A program made the position numbers and the translations under genes. DNA of 64,000 nucleotides from Mycobacterium sp. E2479 (lineage in GTDB: Bacteria > Actinomycetota > Actinomycetes > Mycobacteriales > Mycobacteriaceae), in contig NZ_LZJR01000096.1 in NCBI RefSeq assembly GCF_001667925.1, positions 186,001 through 250,000 of the forward strand, in the 5' to 3' direction. Shown piece by piece: positions 46,668-56,348 of the stretch. A model generated the notes under the pieces. The model did no database searches. It was not told where the DNA came from and saw nothing but the letters and a program-made list of their open reading frames with translations. Every line of letters starts with the position of its first letter. Within the stretch, counting starts at the first letter, position 1.

Positions 46668-47110
46668 CCTCCGGTAAGGACGCCGACAACACGGCTCTGT
46701 GCGACGCGCTGGCCATCGAGCATTCGACGATCTACGGCTACGGCATCGTCTCCGCGCTGTCGCCGCCCAGCGTGAACGACATGGTGGTGGAGGCGCTCAC
46801 GCAGCACCGCCAGCGCCGCGACGACGTCATCGCGATGCTGAACGCCCGCAAGGTGACCGCCCCGATCGCCGCGCCCGGCTACCAGCTGCCCATGGTGGTG
46901 GGCGGTCCGGCCGATGCCGCGCGGCTGGCCGCACGGATGGAGAACGACGGCGCGGGGGCGTGGCGCGTGGTCGCCGAGCACGCGGAGACCGGCGCCGACC
47001 GTGCGTTCGCGTCGACGGCCTTGGTACAGAGCGCGGTCATGGCCGCCCGGTGGAACCGCGTGCTGGGCGCCTGGCCCATCACGACCAGCTTCCCCGGCGG
47101 CAACGACTAG
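46664..47110 (+). CDS. DUF4439 ferritin-like protein (Rv2844-type)
   Basis: 148 residues. Helical bundle with ALAIEHSTIYGYGIVSAL, ALTQHRQRRDDVIAML and ALVQSAVMAARWNRVLG, which is the DUF4439 ferritin-like pattern with acidic/His residues at metal positions. Function unknown. The TAG stop is supplied by the CTAG edge of the 56-bp repeat that follows, which is shared with the convergent proS stop. Confidence 0.8.
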   Translation: MTSGKDADNTALCDALAIEHSTIYGYGIVSALSPPSVNDMVVEALTQHRQRRDDVIAMLNARKVTAPIAAPGYQLPMVVGGPADAARLAARMENDGAGAWRVVAEHAETGADRAFASTALVQSAVMAARWNRVLGAWPITTSFPGGND

Positions 47111-47222
47111 TGGAGATCGCGAGCGCGGCGAAGCCGGGCGAAGCGGGTCGCCACCATCGGGACTAGTGGAGATCGCGAGCGCGGCAAAGCCGGGCGAAGC
47201 GGGTCGCCACCATCGGGACTAG
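47105..47222. repeat. Two copies of the dispersed 56-bp repeat between convergent stops
   Basis: gactag recurs at 47105, 47161 and 47217, bounding two 56-base units with core gagcgcgg(c/a)gaa/aagccgggcgaagcg and edge gggtcgccaccatcgg. Orientation is opposite to the 39436 array. The first CTAG is the stop of the DUF4439 gene and the last contains the stop of proS. One arm reads GTGGAGA, so stem pairing with TCGCCAC has one mismatch. Confidence 0.9.
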
Positions 47223-48967
47223 CCGCCCAGTGCCGCCGCGATGTCGGCGGCCAGCGACGGTCCGGTCGCCAGTTCGCGGGTTTGGCCGCCGAAGCGATTG
47301 CGCAGCTCCACCACGCCGTCCGCCCAGCCCCGCCCCACCACGACGATCCACGGCACGCCGAGCAGTTCCGCGTCCTTGAACTTCACGCCAGGTGAGGCTT
47401 GGCGATCATCGAGCAGCACTTCGATGCCCAACCCGTCCAACTCGGCGGCGAGATTACCGGCACCCGTACGGGCTTCCGCGTCTTTGTTGGCGATCACCAG
47501 ATGAACGTCGAACGGTGCGACGGCCGACGGCCAGCGCAAACCCAGTTCGTCGTGGTGCTGCTCGGCGATGACGGCCACCATCCGCGACACCCCCAGGCCA
47601 TAGGAGCCCATGGTCAGGCGGACCGGCTTGCCGTCCTCACCGAGCACATCGACGGTGAAGGCGTCGGTGTATTTACGGCCGAGCTGAAAGATGTGGGCGA
47701 CCTCGATACCGCGCGCCGAGACCAGCGGGCCCGCGCCATCCGGCGACGGGTCACCGTCGCGCACCTCGGCGGCCTCGATGGTGCCGTCGGCGGTGAAGTC
47801 CCGGCCAGCCACCAATCCGACGACGTGCCGCCCGGTTTCGTCGGCCCCGGTGATCCAGCTGGTGCCCTCCACCACCCGCGGATCGACCAGGTAGCGAACG
47901 CCGTTGCTTTGCAACGCTTTCGGCCCGATGTACCCCTTCACCAGAAAGGGGTACTTGGCGAAGTCGGCATCGTCGAGCAGCGTGTATTCGGCCGGTTCCA
48001 GCGCCGCGCTCAGCCGTTTGTCGTCGATCTCACGGTCCCCCGGCACCCCAATGGCCAGCAACTCCCACTCCCCGCCGGGCTGGCGGACCTTGAGCAGGAC
48101 GTTCTTCAGCGTGTCGGACGCGGTGACGGTGCGCCCCAAGTCCGCCTGGTTGGCCCAGTCCACCAGGGTGGCGATGGTCGGGGTGTCGCCGGTGTTGTGC
48201 ACAACCGGCTCGGGCAGCCCATCGATGGGCTGAGCTTCCGGGCGGGCGGTGACGACGGCCTCGACGTTGGCCGCATACCCGGACTCCAGGCACCGCACGA
48301 ACGTGTCTTCACCGACCGCGCTTTCGGCCAGAAACTCCTCCGATGCGCTGCCGCCCATGGCGCCCGACACGGCGGACACGATGACGTAGCGGACCTGCAG
48401 GCGCGAGAAGATCCGCTGATAGGCCTCGCGGTGCGCGTGGTAGCTGGCCTTGAGGCCGGCGTCGTCGATGTCGAACGAGTAGGAGTCCTTCATCAGGAAC
48501 TCACGGACCCGCAGGATGCCGGCCCGCGGCCGCGCTTCGTCACGATATTTGTTCTGGATCTGATACAGCAGGACAGGAAAGTCTTTGTAGGAGCTGTATT
48601 CACCCTTGACGGTCAGGGCGAACAGCTCTTCGTGGGTGGGGCCCAGCAGGTAGTCATTGCCGCGACGGTCTTGCAGCCGGAACACAGAGTCGCCATATTC
48701 GGTCCACCGGTTCGTCGTCTCATAGGGTGCGCGCGGCAACAGGGCGGGAAACAAAATCTCTTGTCCGCCAATGGCGTCCATCTCCTCGCGGACGATGCGC
48801 TCGATCCGGCGCAGCACCCGCAATCCCAGCGGCAGCCAGCTGTACAGCCCCGGCGCGACGGGCCTTATGTAACCTGCCCGGATCAAAAGCTTGTGGCTGG
48901 CGACTTCGGCGTCGGCGGGATCGTCGCGCAAGGTGCGCAAAAACAACTGGGACATCCGGGTGATCAC
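47219..48967 (-). CDS. proS: Prolyl-tRNA synthetase
   Basis: 582 residues from GTG 48965-48967 ([28 protein letters not shown]), identical in length to the M. tuberculosis enzyme. Class II motifs: [45 protein letters not shown] and the C-terminal [12 protein letters not shown], with the anticodon-binding domain at the end. The YbaK-type insertion (residues ~230-400) marks the bacterial-type ProRS with editing domain. Charges tRNA-Pro. The stop codon lies in the repeat edge. Confidence 0.97.
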   Translation of the reverse strand: MITRMSQLFLRTLRDDPADAEVASHKLLIRAGYIRPVAPGLYSWLPLGLRVLRRIERIVREEMDAIGGQEILFPALLPRAPYETTNRWTEYGDSVFRLQDRRGNDYLLGPTHEELFALTVKGEYSSYKDFPVLLYQIQNKYRDEARPRAGILRVREFLMKDSYSFDIDDAGLKASYHAHREAYQRIFSRLQVRYVIVSAVSGAMGGSASEEFLAESAVGEDTFVRCLESGYAANVEAVVTARPEAQPIDGLPEPVVHNTGDTPTIATLVDWANQADLGRTVTASDTLKNVLLKVRQPGGEWELLAIGVPGDREIDDKRLSAALEPAEYTLLDDADFAKYPFLVKGYIGPKALQSNGVRYLVDPRVVEGTSWITGADETGRHVVGLVAGRDFTADGTIEAAEVRDGDPSPDGAGPLVSARGIEVAHIFQLGRKYTDAFTVDVLGEDGKPVRLTMGSYGLGVSRMVAVIAEQHHDELGLRWPSAVAPFDVHLVIANKDAEARTGAGNLAAELDGLGIEVLLDDRQASPGVKFKDAELLGVPWIVVVGRGWADGVVELRNRFGGQTRELATGPSLAADIAAALGG

Positions 48968-49013
48968 AGCGGGCCAGCCTAGCGTGCTGCGAAGAGGGTC
49001 CGTGCGGGGTGAG

Positions 49014-50630
49014 CTAGAGCTCCCCGGCGTCCATCGCGTCCTTGACCTCCTGCGCGTGCGCAACCTGGTCGGGGGTATAGCCGATCAGCAGCGCTGCGCC
49101 GCCGACGATTACGGCCACGCCGGCCACCCACAGCAGCCCATAGGTGTAGCCGTGGTCCAGCGCGGACAACTGCGCATCGCTCATGAACTTCACCGGTCCG
49201 TTGGTGCCGCCCAGATACAGGGTCCGAGAGGTGATGACGGCCTGGATGACGGCCAGCACCAGCGGGCCGCCCAGGCTCTGCAGCATCAGCGTCACCGCCG
49301 ATACCGGACCGATCTGATCGAAGCCCACGCCGGCGATGGCCGACAGCGTCAGCGGGACGACGGCCATACCGATGCCGATCCCGCCGACCACGATGGGCAG
49401 CACCAGGTTGGGGAAGTACGCGACACCGCGGTGCATGAATGCCCAGCCGTACAGCATCGCCCAGAACAGCAGGATCCCGCCCCCGATGGTCAGCACCCGC
49501 GGCGAGAACCGCGACACCAGCTGCGAGGAAACGCCGAGGCCGATTCCCATTGCGATGACGAACGGGATGAAGCCAACGCCGGCGCGCAGCGCGCTGTAAC
49601 CGAGGATGTCTTGTACGTACAGACCGATGCACACGGTCAGGCTGAACATGAGCCCGCCGGCCAGGAAGATGGCGGTGAAGGTGACCGACCGGTTGCGGTC
49701 ACGGAACAGGTTGAACGGGACGACGGGGTTTTCGGCCGTGCGCTCGACGATGACGAAGGCGAGGGCGGCACCGAGCGCCACCACGCCAGACCCGATCGTC
49801 GTGATCGACACCCAGCCCTTTTCCGGACCCATCGAGAAGGCGAACACGGCCGCGGTGCATGCCAGGGTGGCCAGCACGGCACCGGTGGCGTCGAGCTTCA
49901 TTCGCTCGCGGTTGGTTTCGCGCAGCGCGGTGCGGGCCAAGTAGATCATCACCAGGCCGATCGGCACATTCACCAGGAACGCCAGCCGCCACGACACTTC
50001 GGTGAGGGCGCCGCCGACCACCAGACCCATCACCGACCCGACCGCCGTCATCGCCGCGAACACCGCAGTCGCGAAGTTACGGGCGGGCCCCTTGGGGAAG
50101 GTGGTCGCCACCAGCGCCAGACCGGTCGGCGACGCGATGGCCGACCCGATGCCCTGTGACAGCCGCGCGATGACCATGGTCGCCTCGTCCCAGGCGACCG
50201 CGCACAGCACAGATGAGATGGTGAAGAGCGCAACACCGACGATGAATGTGCGCTTGCGCCCAATGGTGTCACCGAGGCGACCGCCCAGCAGCATCAGCCC
50301 GCCGAACGTCAGCACGTAGGCGGTAATGACCCAGCTGCGGCCGGCGTCGGAAAGGCTGAGTTCGTTTTGGATCTTGGGCAGCGCGACGATGGCGACGGTG
50401 CTGTCCATCGTCGCGAGCAGCTGCATACCGCCGATCGCGATGACCGCCGCGATGAAGCGTCGAGAAGGCAGCCACGCCGGGTAGTACTTGCTGATGCGCT
50501 TCAGGGCGGTCTCCGCCGGGGGCTTGGAGGCGGTCTCCGCCGGGAGCGCAGTGCTCGCCGGGGCCGGACGATCGGGGCGCGCCGAGGCCAGTTTCTGCCC
50601 TGCGCGCTCTGCATCGTTGAGAGCCGTCAT
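49014..50630 (-). CDS. efpA: MFS transporter EfpA
   Basis: 538 residues, predicted 14 transmembrane helices. A charged N-terminal tail (1-50) precedes [17 protein letters not shown], and the loop motif [14 protein letters not shown] (motif A) and [20 protein letters not shown] (drug:H+ antiporter motif C region) follow. EfpA is an essential QacA-family transporter in mycobacteria, recently described as a lipid carrier, and induced by isoniazid. It is preceded by an unusually A/T-rich 33-base gap after cysG. Confidence 0.95.
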   Translation of the reverse strand: MTALNDAERAGQKLASARPDRPAPASTALPAETASKPPAETALKRISKYYPAWLPSRRFIAAVIAIGGMQLLATMDSTVAIVALPKIQNELSLSDAGRSWVITAYVLTFGGLMLLGGRLGDTIGRKRTFIVGVALFTISSVLCAVAWDEATMVIARLSQGIGSAIASPTGLALVATTFPKGPARNFATAVFAAMTAVGSVMGLVVGGALTEVSWRLAFLVNVPIGLVMIYLARTALRETNRERMKLDATGAVLATLACTAAVFAFSMGPEKGWVSITTIGSGVVALGAALAFVIVERTAENPVVPFNLFRDRNRSVTFTAIFLAGGLMFSLTVCIGLYVQDILGYSALRAGVGFIPFVIAMGIGLGVSSQLVSRFSPRVLTIGGGILLFWAMLYGWAFMHRGVAYFPNLVLPIVVGGIGIGMAVVPLTLSAIAGVGFDQIGPVSAVTLMLQSLGGPLVLAVIQAVITSRTLYLGGTNGPVKFMSDAQLSALDHGYTYGLLWVAGVAVIVGGAALLIGYTPDQVAHAQEVKDAMDAGEL

Positions 50631-50649
50631 AAAGGGTTACCTTACAGTA

Positions 50650-50655
50650 ATCTTA
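50650..50655 (-). promoter_or_regulatory. Candidate efpA -10 box in A/T-rich gap
   Basis: On the minus strand the gap between cysG and efpA reads GGTTCTTAAGATTACTGTAA; TAAGAT fits TANNNT and would start transcription about 13-15 bases before the efpA ATG. An AAGG Shine-Dalgarno-like element sits close to the ATG. The same bases form an imperfect GGTT/AACC-flanked dyad that could be an operator. Confidence 0.4.
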
Positions 50656-50663
50656 AGAACCGT

Positions 50664-51869
50664 TTAAAGCCCGAAGGCCGCCACAGCACCGATCACGATG
50701 ATCGCGGGAGGTCGGATACCGTCGGCACTCATCTTCTCCGGCGTGTCGACCAGGGTAGCCCGCAAAGTGTGTTGAGCGGCAGTTGTTCCATGCTGAACCA
50801 CCAGCACCGGAGTATCCGCAGGTCGTCCGCCTTTGAGCAGGGCGTCGACGAAAAGTTCGATGCGTTCGACCGCCATCAGCAAAACAATCGTGCCTGACAT
50901 TGCGGCCAGTGCATCCCAATTCACTAACGATTCGGGATGGCCGGGCGGCAGATGGCCGCTGACCACCACGAACTCATGATTTATCGCGCGGTGAGTGACC
51001 GGAACGCCCGCCAAAGCGGGCACTCCTATGGCACTTGTCACACCGGGCACCACCGTCACCGAGATTCCGGCCTCGACGCACGCCAGCACTTCTTCATATC
51101 CGCGAGCGAACACGAAGGGATCGCCGCCTTTGAGACGCACCACGAAGCTGCCGGCGCGGGCGCGTTCGATCATGACGTCATTAATGGCGTCCTGGGCCAT
51201 GGCCCGCCCGTATGGGATCTTGGCGGCGTCGATGACTTCGACATGTGGGGGCAGCTCGGCCAGCAGCTCCGGTGGCGCGAGACGGTCGGCGACCACGACG
51301 TCGGCCTGGGCCAGCAGCCGCCGGCCGCGCACGGTGATCAGTTCGGGGTCGCCGGGCCCGCCGCCGACGAGCGCGACGCCGCCCTTGACCGCGTCCGAAC
51401 CCACCGGGCTGTCGGGCGTGATGAGCCCGGTCTGCAACGCCTCGCGGATGGCCGAGCGGATCGCCGCCGACCGGCGGTGGTCGCCGCCGGCCAGTACGCC
51501 GACGGACAACCCGGCATAGTCGAAAGACGCTGGGGTCACTGCGGTCCCCTCGACCGCGATATCGGCGCGGACGCAAAAGATGCGGCGGCTTTCGGCCTCG
51601 GCGACCACGGCCTCGTTCACTTGTGCGTCGTCGGTGGCCGCGATCGCGTACCAGGCTCCGTCGAGGTCGCCTTCGCGGTATTCGCGTAGTGCCAGGGTGA
51701 TTCCCGTCATCGCTTCGACCGACCTGGTGGCGCTACGGGAGATGACGTGAACGTCGGCGCCGCTGGCGATGAGCAAGGGCAGCCGCCGCTGGGCAACGGT
51801 GCCGCCGCCGACCACGACGACCTTTTTGCCCGCCAGCCGCAGCCCAGCTAGGTAGGCGCTCTCGGTCAC
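50664..51869 (-). CDS. cysG: Siroheme synthase: precorrin-2 dehydrogenase + uroporphyrinogen-III methyltransferase
   Basis: 401 residues. The N-terminal part (1-~150) is the dehydrogenase/ferrochelatase (KVVVVGGGTVAQRRLPLL, YAIAATDDAQVNEAV, FDYAGLSVGVLAGGDHRRSAAIR). From ~165 a SAM uroporphyrinogen methyltransferase follows (VALVGGGPGDPELITVRGRRLL, VRLKGGDPFVFARGYEEV, PGVTSAIGVPALAGVPVTHR). It yields precorrin-2, the branch point for siroheme and cobalamin, next to cobB/cobO. Counterpart of M. tuberculosis Rv2847c. Confidence 0.94.
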   Translation of the reverse strand: MTESAYLAGLRLAGKKVVVVGGGTVAQRRLPLLIASGADVHVISRSATRSVEAMTGITLALREYREGDLDGAWYAIAATDDAQVNEAVVAEAESRRIFCVRADIAVEGTAVTPASFDYAGLSVGVLAGGDHRRSAAIRSAIREALQTGLITPDSPVGSDAVKGGVALVGGGPGDPELITVRGRRLLAQADVVVADRLAPPELLAELPPHVEVIDAAKIPYGRAMAQDAINDVMIERARAGSFVVRLKGGDPFVFARGYEEVLACVEAGISVTVVPGVTSAIGVPALAGVPVTHRAINHEFVVVSGHLPPGHPESLVNWDALAAMSGTIVLLMAVERIELFVDALLKGGRPADTPVLVVQHGTTAAQHTLRATLVDTPEKMSADGIRPPAIIVIGAVAAFGL

Positions 51870-51878
51870 CCGGCAAGC

Positions 51879-51937
51879 CTAGTGGCGATCGCGAGCGCGG
51901 CGAAGCCGGGCGCTGCGGGTCGCCACCATCGATCTAG
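51879..51937. repeat. Single copy of the dispersed repeat at the cobB 3' end
   Basis: Bounded by CTAG at 51879 and 51934 (55-base period). Arms GTGGCGA (51882-51888) and TCGCCAC (51920-51926) pair exactly; in the 39436 array the same arms read GTGGTGA/TCACCAC, so both strands of the stem have changed together. The left CTAG provides the cobB stop. Confidence 0.85.
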
Positions 51938-53306
51938 TGGCGCTGGCGTGTGCGACGAAGCGCGCCACCGCCTGCGGCGCGGCGGCCGGATGGGTGTGCA
52001 GATATGACGCGTGCACTCCGGCGTGCACGACGCCGTCGCGCACCCAACCGCCCGCCCGGTCGCCGTCGTGGACCTGGTACATCCAGGCGGGTTGATAGTC
52101 CTCAGTGAATGTGACTGTGGTGCGGTGGAATTCGTGCCCCACCGCATGCTGGCCGGCGGTGTACAACGACGAATCCGCCACGGCGACGGCATCGCGATAC
52201 GCCAGGGCCAGGTGCGACGTGAATCGCCCCTGCCCCGCCAGCACGCCGCACATCGGATGGCCGTCGAGCTCGGAGACCAGGTAGATAAGCCCGGCGCACT
52301 CGGCGTGTATCGGCGCACCGGCGGCGGCGAGTTCGTTGATCTGCCGGCGCACGATCTCATTGGCCGACAACTCCGCGGTGAACTGTTCGGGGAAACCGCC
52401 GGGCAGCAACACCGCGTCGGTGCCGTCGGGCAACACATCAACGAGCGGATCGAATTCGGTGACCTCGGCGCCCGCGGCCCTCAGCAGCTCCGCGTGTTCG
52501 GCGTAGCCGAAACTGAATGCCTTCCCCGACGCCACCGCGACACCGGCACATCCCCCGGGCGTCTCGCCGACCGCCGCCGCGGGATCCCACGGCGGCTGGG
52601 CAATTCGGCTGCCGGCGATCGCGGCCAGGGACGGCAAATCGACGTGTCGAGCGACCAAGGCGGTCATCGCATCCACCGCCGATCGCGCGCGCTGGCCGTA
52701 CTCCACTGCGGTGATCAAGCCCAAATACCTTGTCGGCAGCCCTAATTCGTCCTGTCTCGGGATTGCGCCCAACACCGGAACACCGGCCTGCTCGCAGGCC
52801 TGCCGCAGCACCTGCTCATGCCGGGCCGATCCGACCCGGTTCAGGATCACACCGGCGATGCGGGTCGCGGTGTCGTACGTCGAAAAGCCATGCAACAACG
52901 CGGCGATGCTCTGGCCTTGGCCGCGCGCATCGACGACCAGGACCACGGGCGCGCCCAGCAGGCCGGCGACGTGGGCCGTCGACCCCGGCGCGGGAGTCGT
53001 GGCGGTTTGCCCGATCCGGCCGTCGAACAGTCCCATCACCCCTTCGACCACCGCAATGTCGGCGCCATTTGCACCGTGGGCGTACAGCGGGCCAATCAGG
53101 TCCTCGCCCACCAGGATGGGATCGAGGTTGCGGCCGAGCCGGCCGGCGGCCAGACCGTGGTAGCCGGGATCGATGAAGTCCGGGCCGACCTTGAACGGCG
53201 CCACGGTGTGGCCCGCGCGCCGCAGAGCTCCCATCAAACCCGTTGCCACCGTAGTCTTTCCGCTACCTGATGCCGGAGCGGCGATGACGACAGCGGGAAC
53301 ACTCAC
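51879..53306 (-). CDS. cobB: Cobyrinate a,c-diamide synthase
   Basis: 475 residues from GTG 53304-53306 (VSVPAVVIAAPASGSGKTT), which overlaps the cobO stop as GTGA. P-loop APASGSGKTTVATGL and GPDFIDPGYH lead the ATPase domain; the C-terminal glutamine amidotransferase has LPGGFPEQFTAEL and IHAECAGLIYL with the nucleophile Cys. It amidates the a and c side chains of (hydrogeno)cobyrinate. The last ~16 residues, MVATRSARLRRARDRH, are encoded by the dispersed repeat, which also supplies the stop, so the C-terminus is foreign to the family. Confidence 0.93.
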   Translation of the reverse strand: MSVPAVVIAAPASGSGKTTVATGLMGALRRAGHTVAPFKVGPDFIDPGYHGLAAGRLGRNLDPILVGEDLIGPLYAHGANGADIAVVEGVMGLFDGRIGQTATTPAPGSTAHVAGLLGAPVVLVVDARGQGQSIAALLHGFSTYDTATRIAGVILNRVGSARHEQVLRQACEQAGVPVLGAIPRQDELGLPTRYLGLITAVEYGQRARSAVDAMTALVARHVDLPSLAAIAGSRIAQPPWDPAAAVGETPGGCAGVAVASGKAFSFGYAEHAELLRAAGAEVTEFDPLVDVLPDGTDAVLLPGGFPEQFTAELSANEIVRRQINELAAAGAPIHAECAGLIYLVSELDGHPMCGVLAGQGRFTSHLALAYRDAVAVADSSLYTAGQHAVGHEFHRTTVTFTEDYQPAWMYQVHDGDRAGGWVRDGVVHAGVHASYLHTHPAAAPQAVARFVAHASATRSMVATRSARLRRARDRH

Positions 53307-53917
53307 CACTCGATGCCCTTTTGCCCCTTACGCCCGACATCCATCGGATGCTTGACCTTGGCCATCTCGGTCACCAGGTCGGCCGCGTCGATCAGACGCG
53401 GCGGCGCGTCGCGTCCCGTGATGACCACGTGCTGATGACCGGGTCGGGAGGTGAGCCGCTGCACCACCTCATCGACGTCCACCCAACCCCACTTGAGCGG
53501 ATAGGTGAACTCGTCCAGGACGTAGAAGTCGTGTCGCTGATCGGCCAGCCGGCGCGCGATCTCCGTCCATCCATCGGCCGCCGCGGCCGCGTGATCGATG
53601 TCGCTGCCCGCCTTGCGCGTCCAGGACCAGCCCGCACCCATCTTGTGCCATTCGACGGGTCCACCGATCTGGTGCTGGTCATGCAACTGGCCCAGCTGGC
53701 CGAAAACCGCCTCCTCGCCCACTTTCCACTTAGCGCTTTTGACGAATTGGAACACCGCCACCGACAGCCCGGCATTCCAGGCCCGTAACGCCATTCCGAA
53801 TGCCGCGGTGGACTTTCCCTTGCCGTCGCCGGTATGGACAGCCAGTACCGGCGTGTGACGGCGCGCCCGCGTAGTCAGGCCGTCATCGGGAACTTGCAGT
53901 GGAACGCCCTGTGGCAT
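53303..53917 (-). CDS. cobO: Cob(I)yrinic acid a,c-diamide adenosyltransferase
   Basis: 204 residues. CobA/CobO/BtuR family: P-loop VHTGDGKGKSTAAFGMALRAW, EEAVFGQLGQLHDQHQIGGPVEWHKMGAGWSW, VLDEFTYPLKWGWVDVDEVV and VVITGRDAPPRLIDAADLVTEM. It attaches the 5'-deoxyadenosyl group to the corrinoid cobalt. Lies between the chelatase-like gene (19-base gap) and cobB (4-base overlap), as in M. tuberculosis Rv2850c-Rv2848c. Confidence 0.95.
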   Translation of the reverse strand: MPQGVPLQVPDDGLTTRARRHTPVLAVHTGDGKGKSTAAFGMALRAWNAGLSVAVFQFVKSAKWKVGEEAVFGQLGQLHDQHQIGGPVEWHKMGAGWSWTRKAGSDIDHAAAAADGWTEIARRLADQRHDFYVLDEFTYPLKWGWVDVDEVVQRLTSRPGHQHVVITGRDAPPRLIDAADLVTEMAKVKHPMDVGRKGQKGIEW

Positions 53918-53936
53918 CAGCGCTTATCCTTTCCGC

Positions 53937-55778
53937 TCACGCCGCGTCGCGCACCGCGCGCGTCAAGGAATCCGCGTGCAACTGCTCGAGCCGAATGGCC
54001 GGCGCGCCGAGTTGGCGGGCCAGTTGCTCGGCCAGGCCCAGCCGCACAAAAGATGTTTCACAGTCGACGACGACGGCGGCGGCACCTTCGGCGACCAACC
54101 GTGCCGCCGCGGTACGGCTGCGGCCCAACGGATCCGGGCCGGCCGTGGCGCGGCCGTCGGTCAGCACCACCACTAGCGAGCGCCGGGCTCGGTCACGCGC
54201 CTTCTCCCGGACGATGAGTTCACGGGCGGCCAGCAAGCCTTCGGCCAGTGGAGTCTTTCCGCCGGTGTCGAACCGCGCCAGTCGCCGCCCGGCGATGTGC
54301 GCCGAGGAGGTCGGCGGCAATAACAGCCGTGCTTGCTGTTCGCGGAAGGTGATCACGGCGACCTTGTCGCGACGCTGATACGCGTCGCGCAGCAGCGACA
54401 GCGTGGCGCCGCTTACCGCCGCCATGCGATCGCGCGCGGCCATCGAACCCGATGCGTCAACGACGAAGATCACCAGATTGCCTTCGCGTCCCTCGCGCAC
54501 GGCGCGCCGCACATCGTCGGGCTGCGGTCGTAGCGGTCCGGCGCCGGCACTTTCGGCGGCCGAGAGCAGGGTGGCGAACAGGTGCAGCCCGTGCCCGGCG
54601 CAGCTCGTGTCGTCCGCGTCGGCGGCGCCGATCACGCTGCCGCTCGCGTTTCGGGCCCGTGACCGCCGTCCGGGCGACCCCTCCCCCAGACCCGGAACGC
54701 GAAGCGCGCGGGTGCGGAAGGTTCTCGACGGCGGCGCGCTGGGCCGGGTCTTAGGCCGCTGCGCCTTAGCGTTTTCCGGTGAATTGCGTTGCGGAGCATC
54801 CTGTTCCGGCTCGGTGCGCTGACCGCCGCCTGGCGGGTCGGGATCGGGGTCCGGATCGGAACCGGCTTGCGCCAGGGCCTCGTCCAGTTGGTCGCGGTCG
54901 ATGCCCGGGTCGTCGAAGGGATCTCGGCGGCGCCTGTGCGGCAGCGCCAGTTCGGCGGCCACCCGGATGTCCTCTTCCACAACGCTGTCGGCGCCGCGCC
55001 AAGCCGCGTGCGCGACGGCGGTGCGAGCGACCACCAGATCGGCGCGCATGCCGTCGACGTCGAACGCCGCACACAACGCCGCGATGCGGCGTAACTCGTT
55101 GTCGGGCAAGACCACACGGTCGAGGAGCGCACGTGCCGTAGCGATCCGACGGGCCAGCTCGGCATCGGCGTCGGCATAACGCTCGGCGAAACCGTCCGGG
55201 TCGGCCTCGTACGCCATCCGCTGCCGGATGACCTGCACCCGCACCTCGACGTCGCGCGACGCGTGGACGTCGACGGTTAGCCCGAACCGATCCAGCAGCT
55301 GCGGACGCAGTTCGCCTTCTTCGGGATTCATGGTGCCGATCAACACGAATCGGGACTCGTGCGAATGCGAGATACCGTCGCGCTCGATGTGCACCCGCCC
55401 CATCGCCGCGGCATCGAGCAGCACGTCGACCAGGTGATCGTGCAGCAGGTTGACCTCGTCGACATAGAGTACGCCGCCGTGCGCGCGGGCGAGCAGGCCA
55501 GGCGAGAACGCGTGCTCGCCGTCGCGCAGCACCCGCTGCAGGTCCAGCGAGCCGATCACCCGGTCTTCGGTTGCCCCGAGCGGCATTTCGACCAGGCCGG
55601 CGTCGCTGCCAGTGGCCTCGGACAGCAACGTCGCCAGGCCACGCACGGCGGTCGACTTGGCGGTGCCCTTCTCGCCGCGGATGAGTGCGCCACCGATCTC
55701 CGGGCGCACGGCGCACAGCAGCAGGGCCAGGCGCAGCTGGTCGTGCCCGACGATCGCGCTGAACGGGTAGGGCTTCAC
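53937..55778 (-). CDS. Fused AAA+/VWA Mg-chelatase-like protein (Rv2850c-type)
   Basis: 613 residues from GTG 55776-55778 ([20 protein letters not shown]), overlapping the GNAT stop. The N-terminal ChlI/BchI AAA+ domain has [16 protein letters not shown] and [17 protein letters not shown]; an acidic/Pro-rich linker (~residues 320-390) follows; the C-terminal VWA domain has the MIDAS motif [14 protein letters not shown] and [12 protein letters not shown]. The fused I/D layout next to cobO/cobB suggests it powers a CobN-type cobaltochelatase, because mycobacteria lack chlorophyll. That role is inference from context. Confidence 0.9.
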   Translation of the reverse strand: MKPYPFSAIVGHDQLRLALLLCAVRPEIGGALIRGEKGTAKSTAVRGLATLLSEATGSDAGLVEMPLGATEDRVIGSLDLQRVLRDGEHAFSPGLLARAHGGVLYVDEVNLLHDHLVDVLLDAAAMGRVHIERDGISHSHESRFVLIGTMNPEEGELRPQLLDRFGLTVDVHASRDVEVRVQVIRQRMAYEADPDGFAERYADADAELARRIATARALLDRVVLPDNELRRIAALCAAFDVDGMRADLVVARTAVAHAAWRGADSVVEEDIRVAAELALPHRRRRDPFDDPGIDRDQLDEALAQAGSDPDPDPDPPGGGQRTEPEQDAPQRNSPENAKAQRPKTRPSAPPSRTFRTRALRVPGLGEGSPGRRSRARNASGSVIGAADADDTSCAGHGLHLFATLLSAAESAGAGPLRPQPDDVRRAVREGREGNLVIFVVDASGSMAARDRMAAVSGATLSLLRDAYQRRDKVAVITFREQQARLLLPPTSSAHIAGRRLARFDTGGKTPLAEGLLAARELIVREKARDRARRSLVVVLTDGRATAGPDPLGRSRTAAARLVAEGAAAVVVDCETSFVRLGLAEQLARQLGAPAIRLEQLHADSLTRAVRDAA

Positions 55779-56245
55779 GGCGTCTCCGCCATACCCGAAC
55801 CGGGCCGCAGCATGGGCACGTGCGGAACACCGTCGTCGAGGAAATCGTCTCCGTCGCGGACGAATCCGTGCTGGGCGTACATCTCCGCCAGATAGGTCTG
55901 CGCATTGATCCGGCACGGGTAGTCACCCACCTCGGCCAGCGCCGCGCGCAGCAGCCGGGTGGTGTGACCCTGACCGCGCGAATTGCGCTTGGTGCACAAC
56001 CGCCCGATCCGGAACACCTTTTCTCCCCCGGCATGTTCCTCCATCAGCCGCAGGGTCGAAATCACCTCGCCAGCAGGCGTTTCCAGCCAGAAGTGCCGAG
56101 TTTCCGCGAGCAGGTCACGCCCGTCCAGCTCCGGATACGGGATCGCCTGTTCGACAACGAAAACCTCCACCCTGAGCCTGAGTAGCTCGTAGAGTGTCCG
56201 GGCGTCAAGGTCTTTGGCCCAAATACGTCGCAGTGCTTCTGTCAC
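55775..56245 (-). CDS. GNAT family N-acetyltransferase, ElaA-like (Rv2851c-type)
   Basis: 156 residues from a GTG inside the edge of the MIRU repeat. ElaA/GNAT marks: [53 protein letters not shown] (acetyl-CoA loop R-x-x-G-x-G/A) and [32 protein letters not shown]. It transfers acetyl groups to an unknown small molecule or protein. The place and length match M. tuberculosis Rv2851c. Confidence 0.9.
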   Translation of the reverse strand: MTEALRRIWAKDLDARTLYELLRLRVEVFVVEQAIPYPELDGRDLLAETRHFWLETPAGEVISTLRLMEEHAGGEKVFRIGRLCTKRNSRGQGHTTRLLRAALAEVGDYPCRINAQTYLAEMYAQHGFVRDGDDFLDDGVPHVPMLRPGSGMAETP

Positions 56246-56348
56246 TGGCGCCGCTCCTCCTCATCGCTGCGCTCTGCATCGTCGTCAGCGCGTGTCACTG
56301 GCGCCGCTCCTCCTCATCGCTGCGCTCTGCATCGTCGTCAGCGCGTGT
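56243..56348. repeat. Two tandem 53-bp MIRU units between mqo and GNAT gene
   Basis: Identical 53-base units at 56243-56295 and 56296-56348. On the minus strand each contains gcagcgatgaggaggagcgg, the recognisable core of mycobacterial interspersed repetitive units. As known for MIRUs, the array fits between a stop codon (mqo TGA, 56348-56350) and the next start (GNAT GTG, 56243-56245), using the repeat ends as part of both. Confidence 0.9.

Noticed and set aside
50960-50980. accacgaactca inside cysG resembling the edge of the dispersed dyad repeat
   Set aside because: It is within conserved coding sequence (the segment around EFVVVSGHLPPG) and lacks the repeat core.
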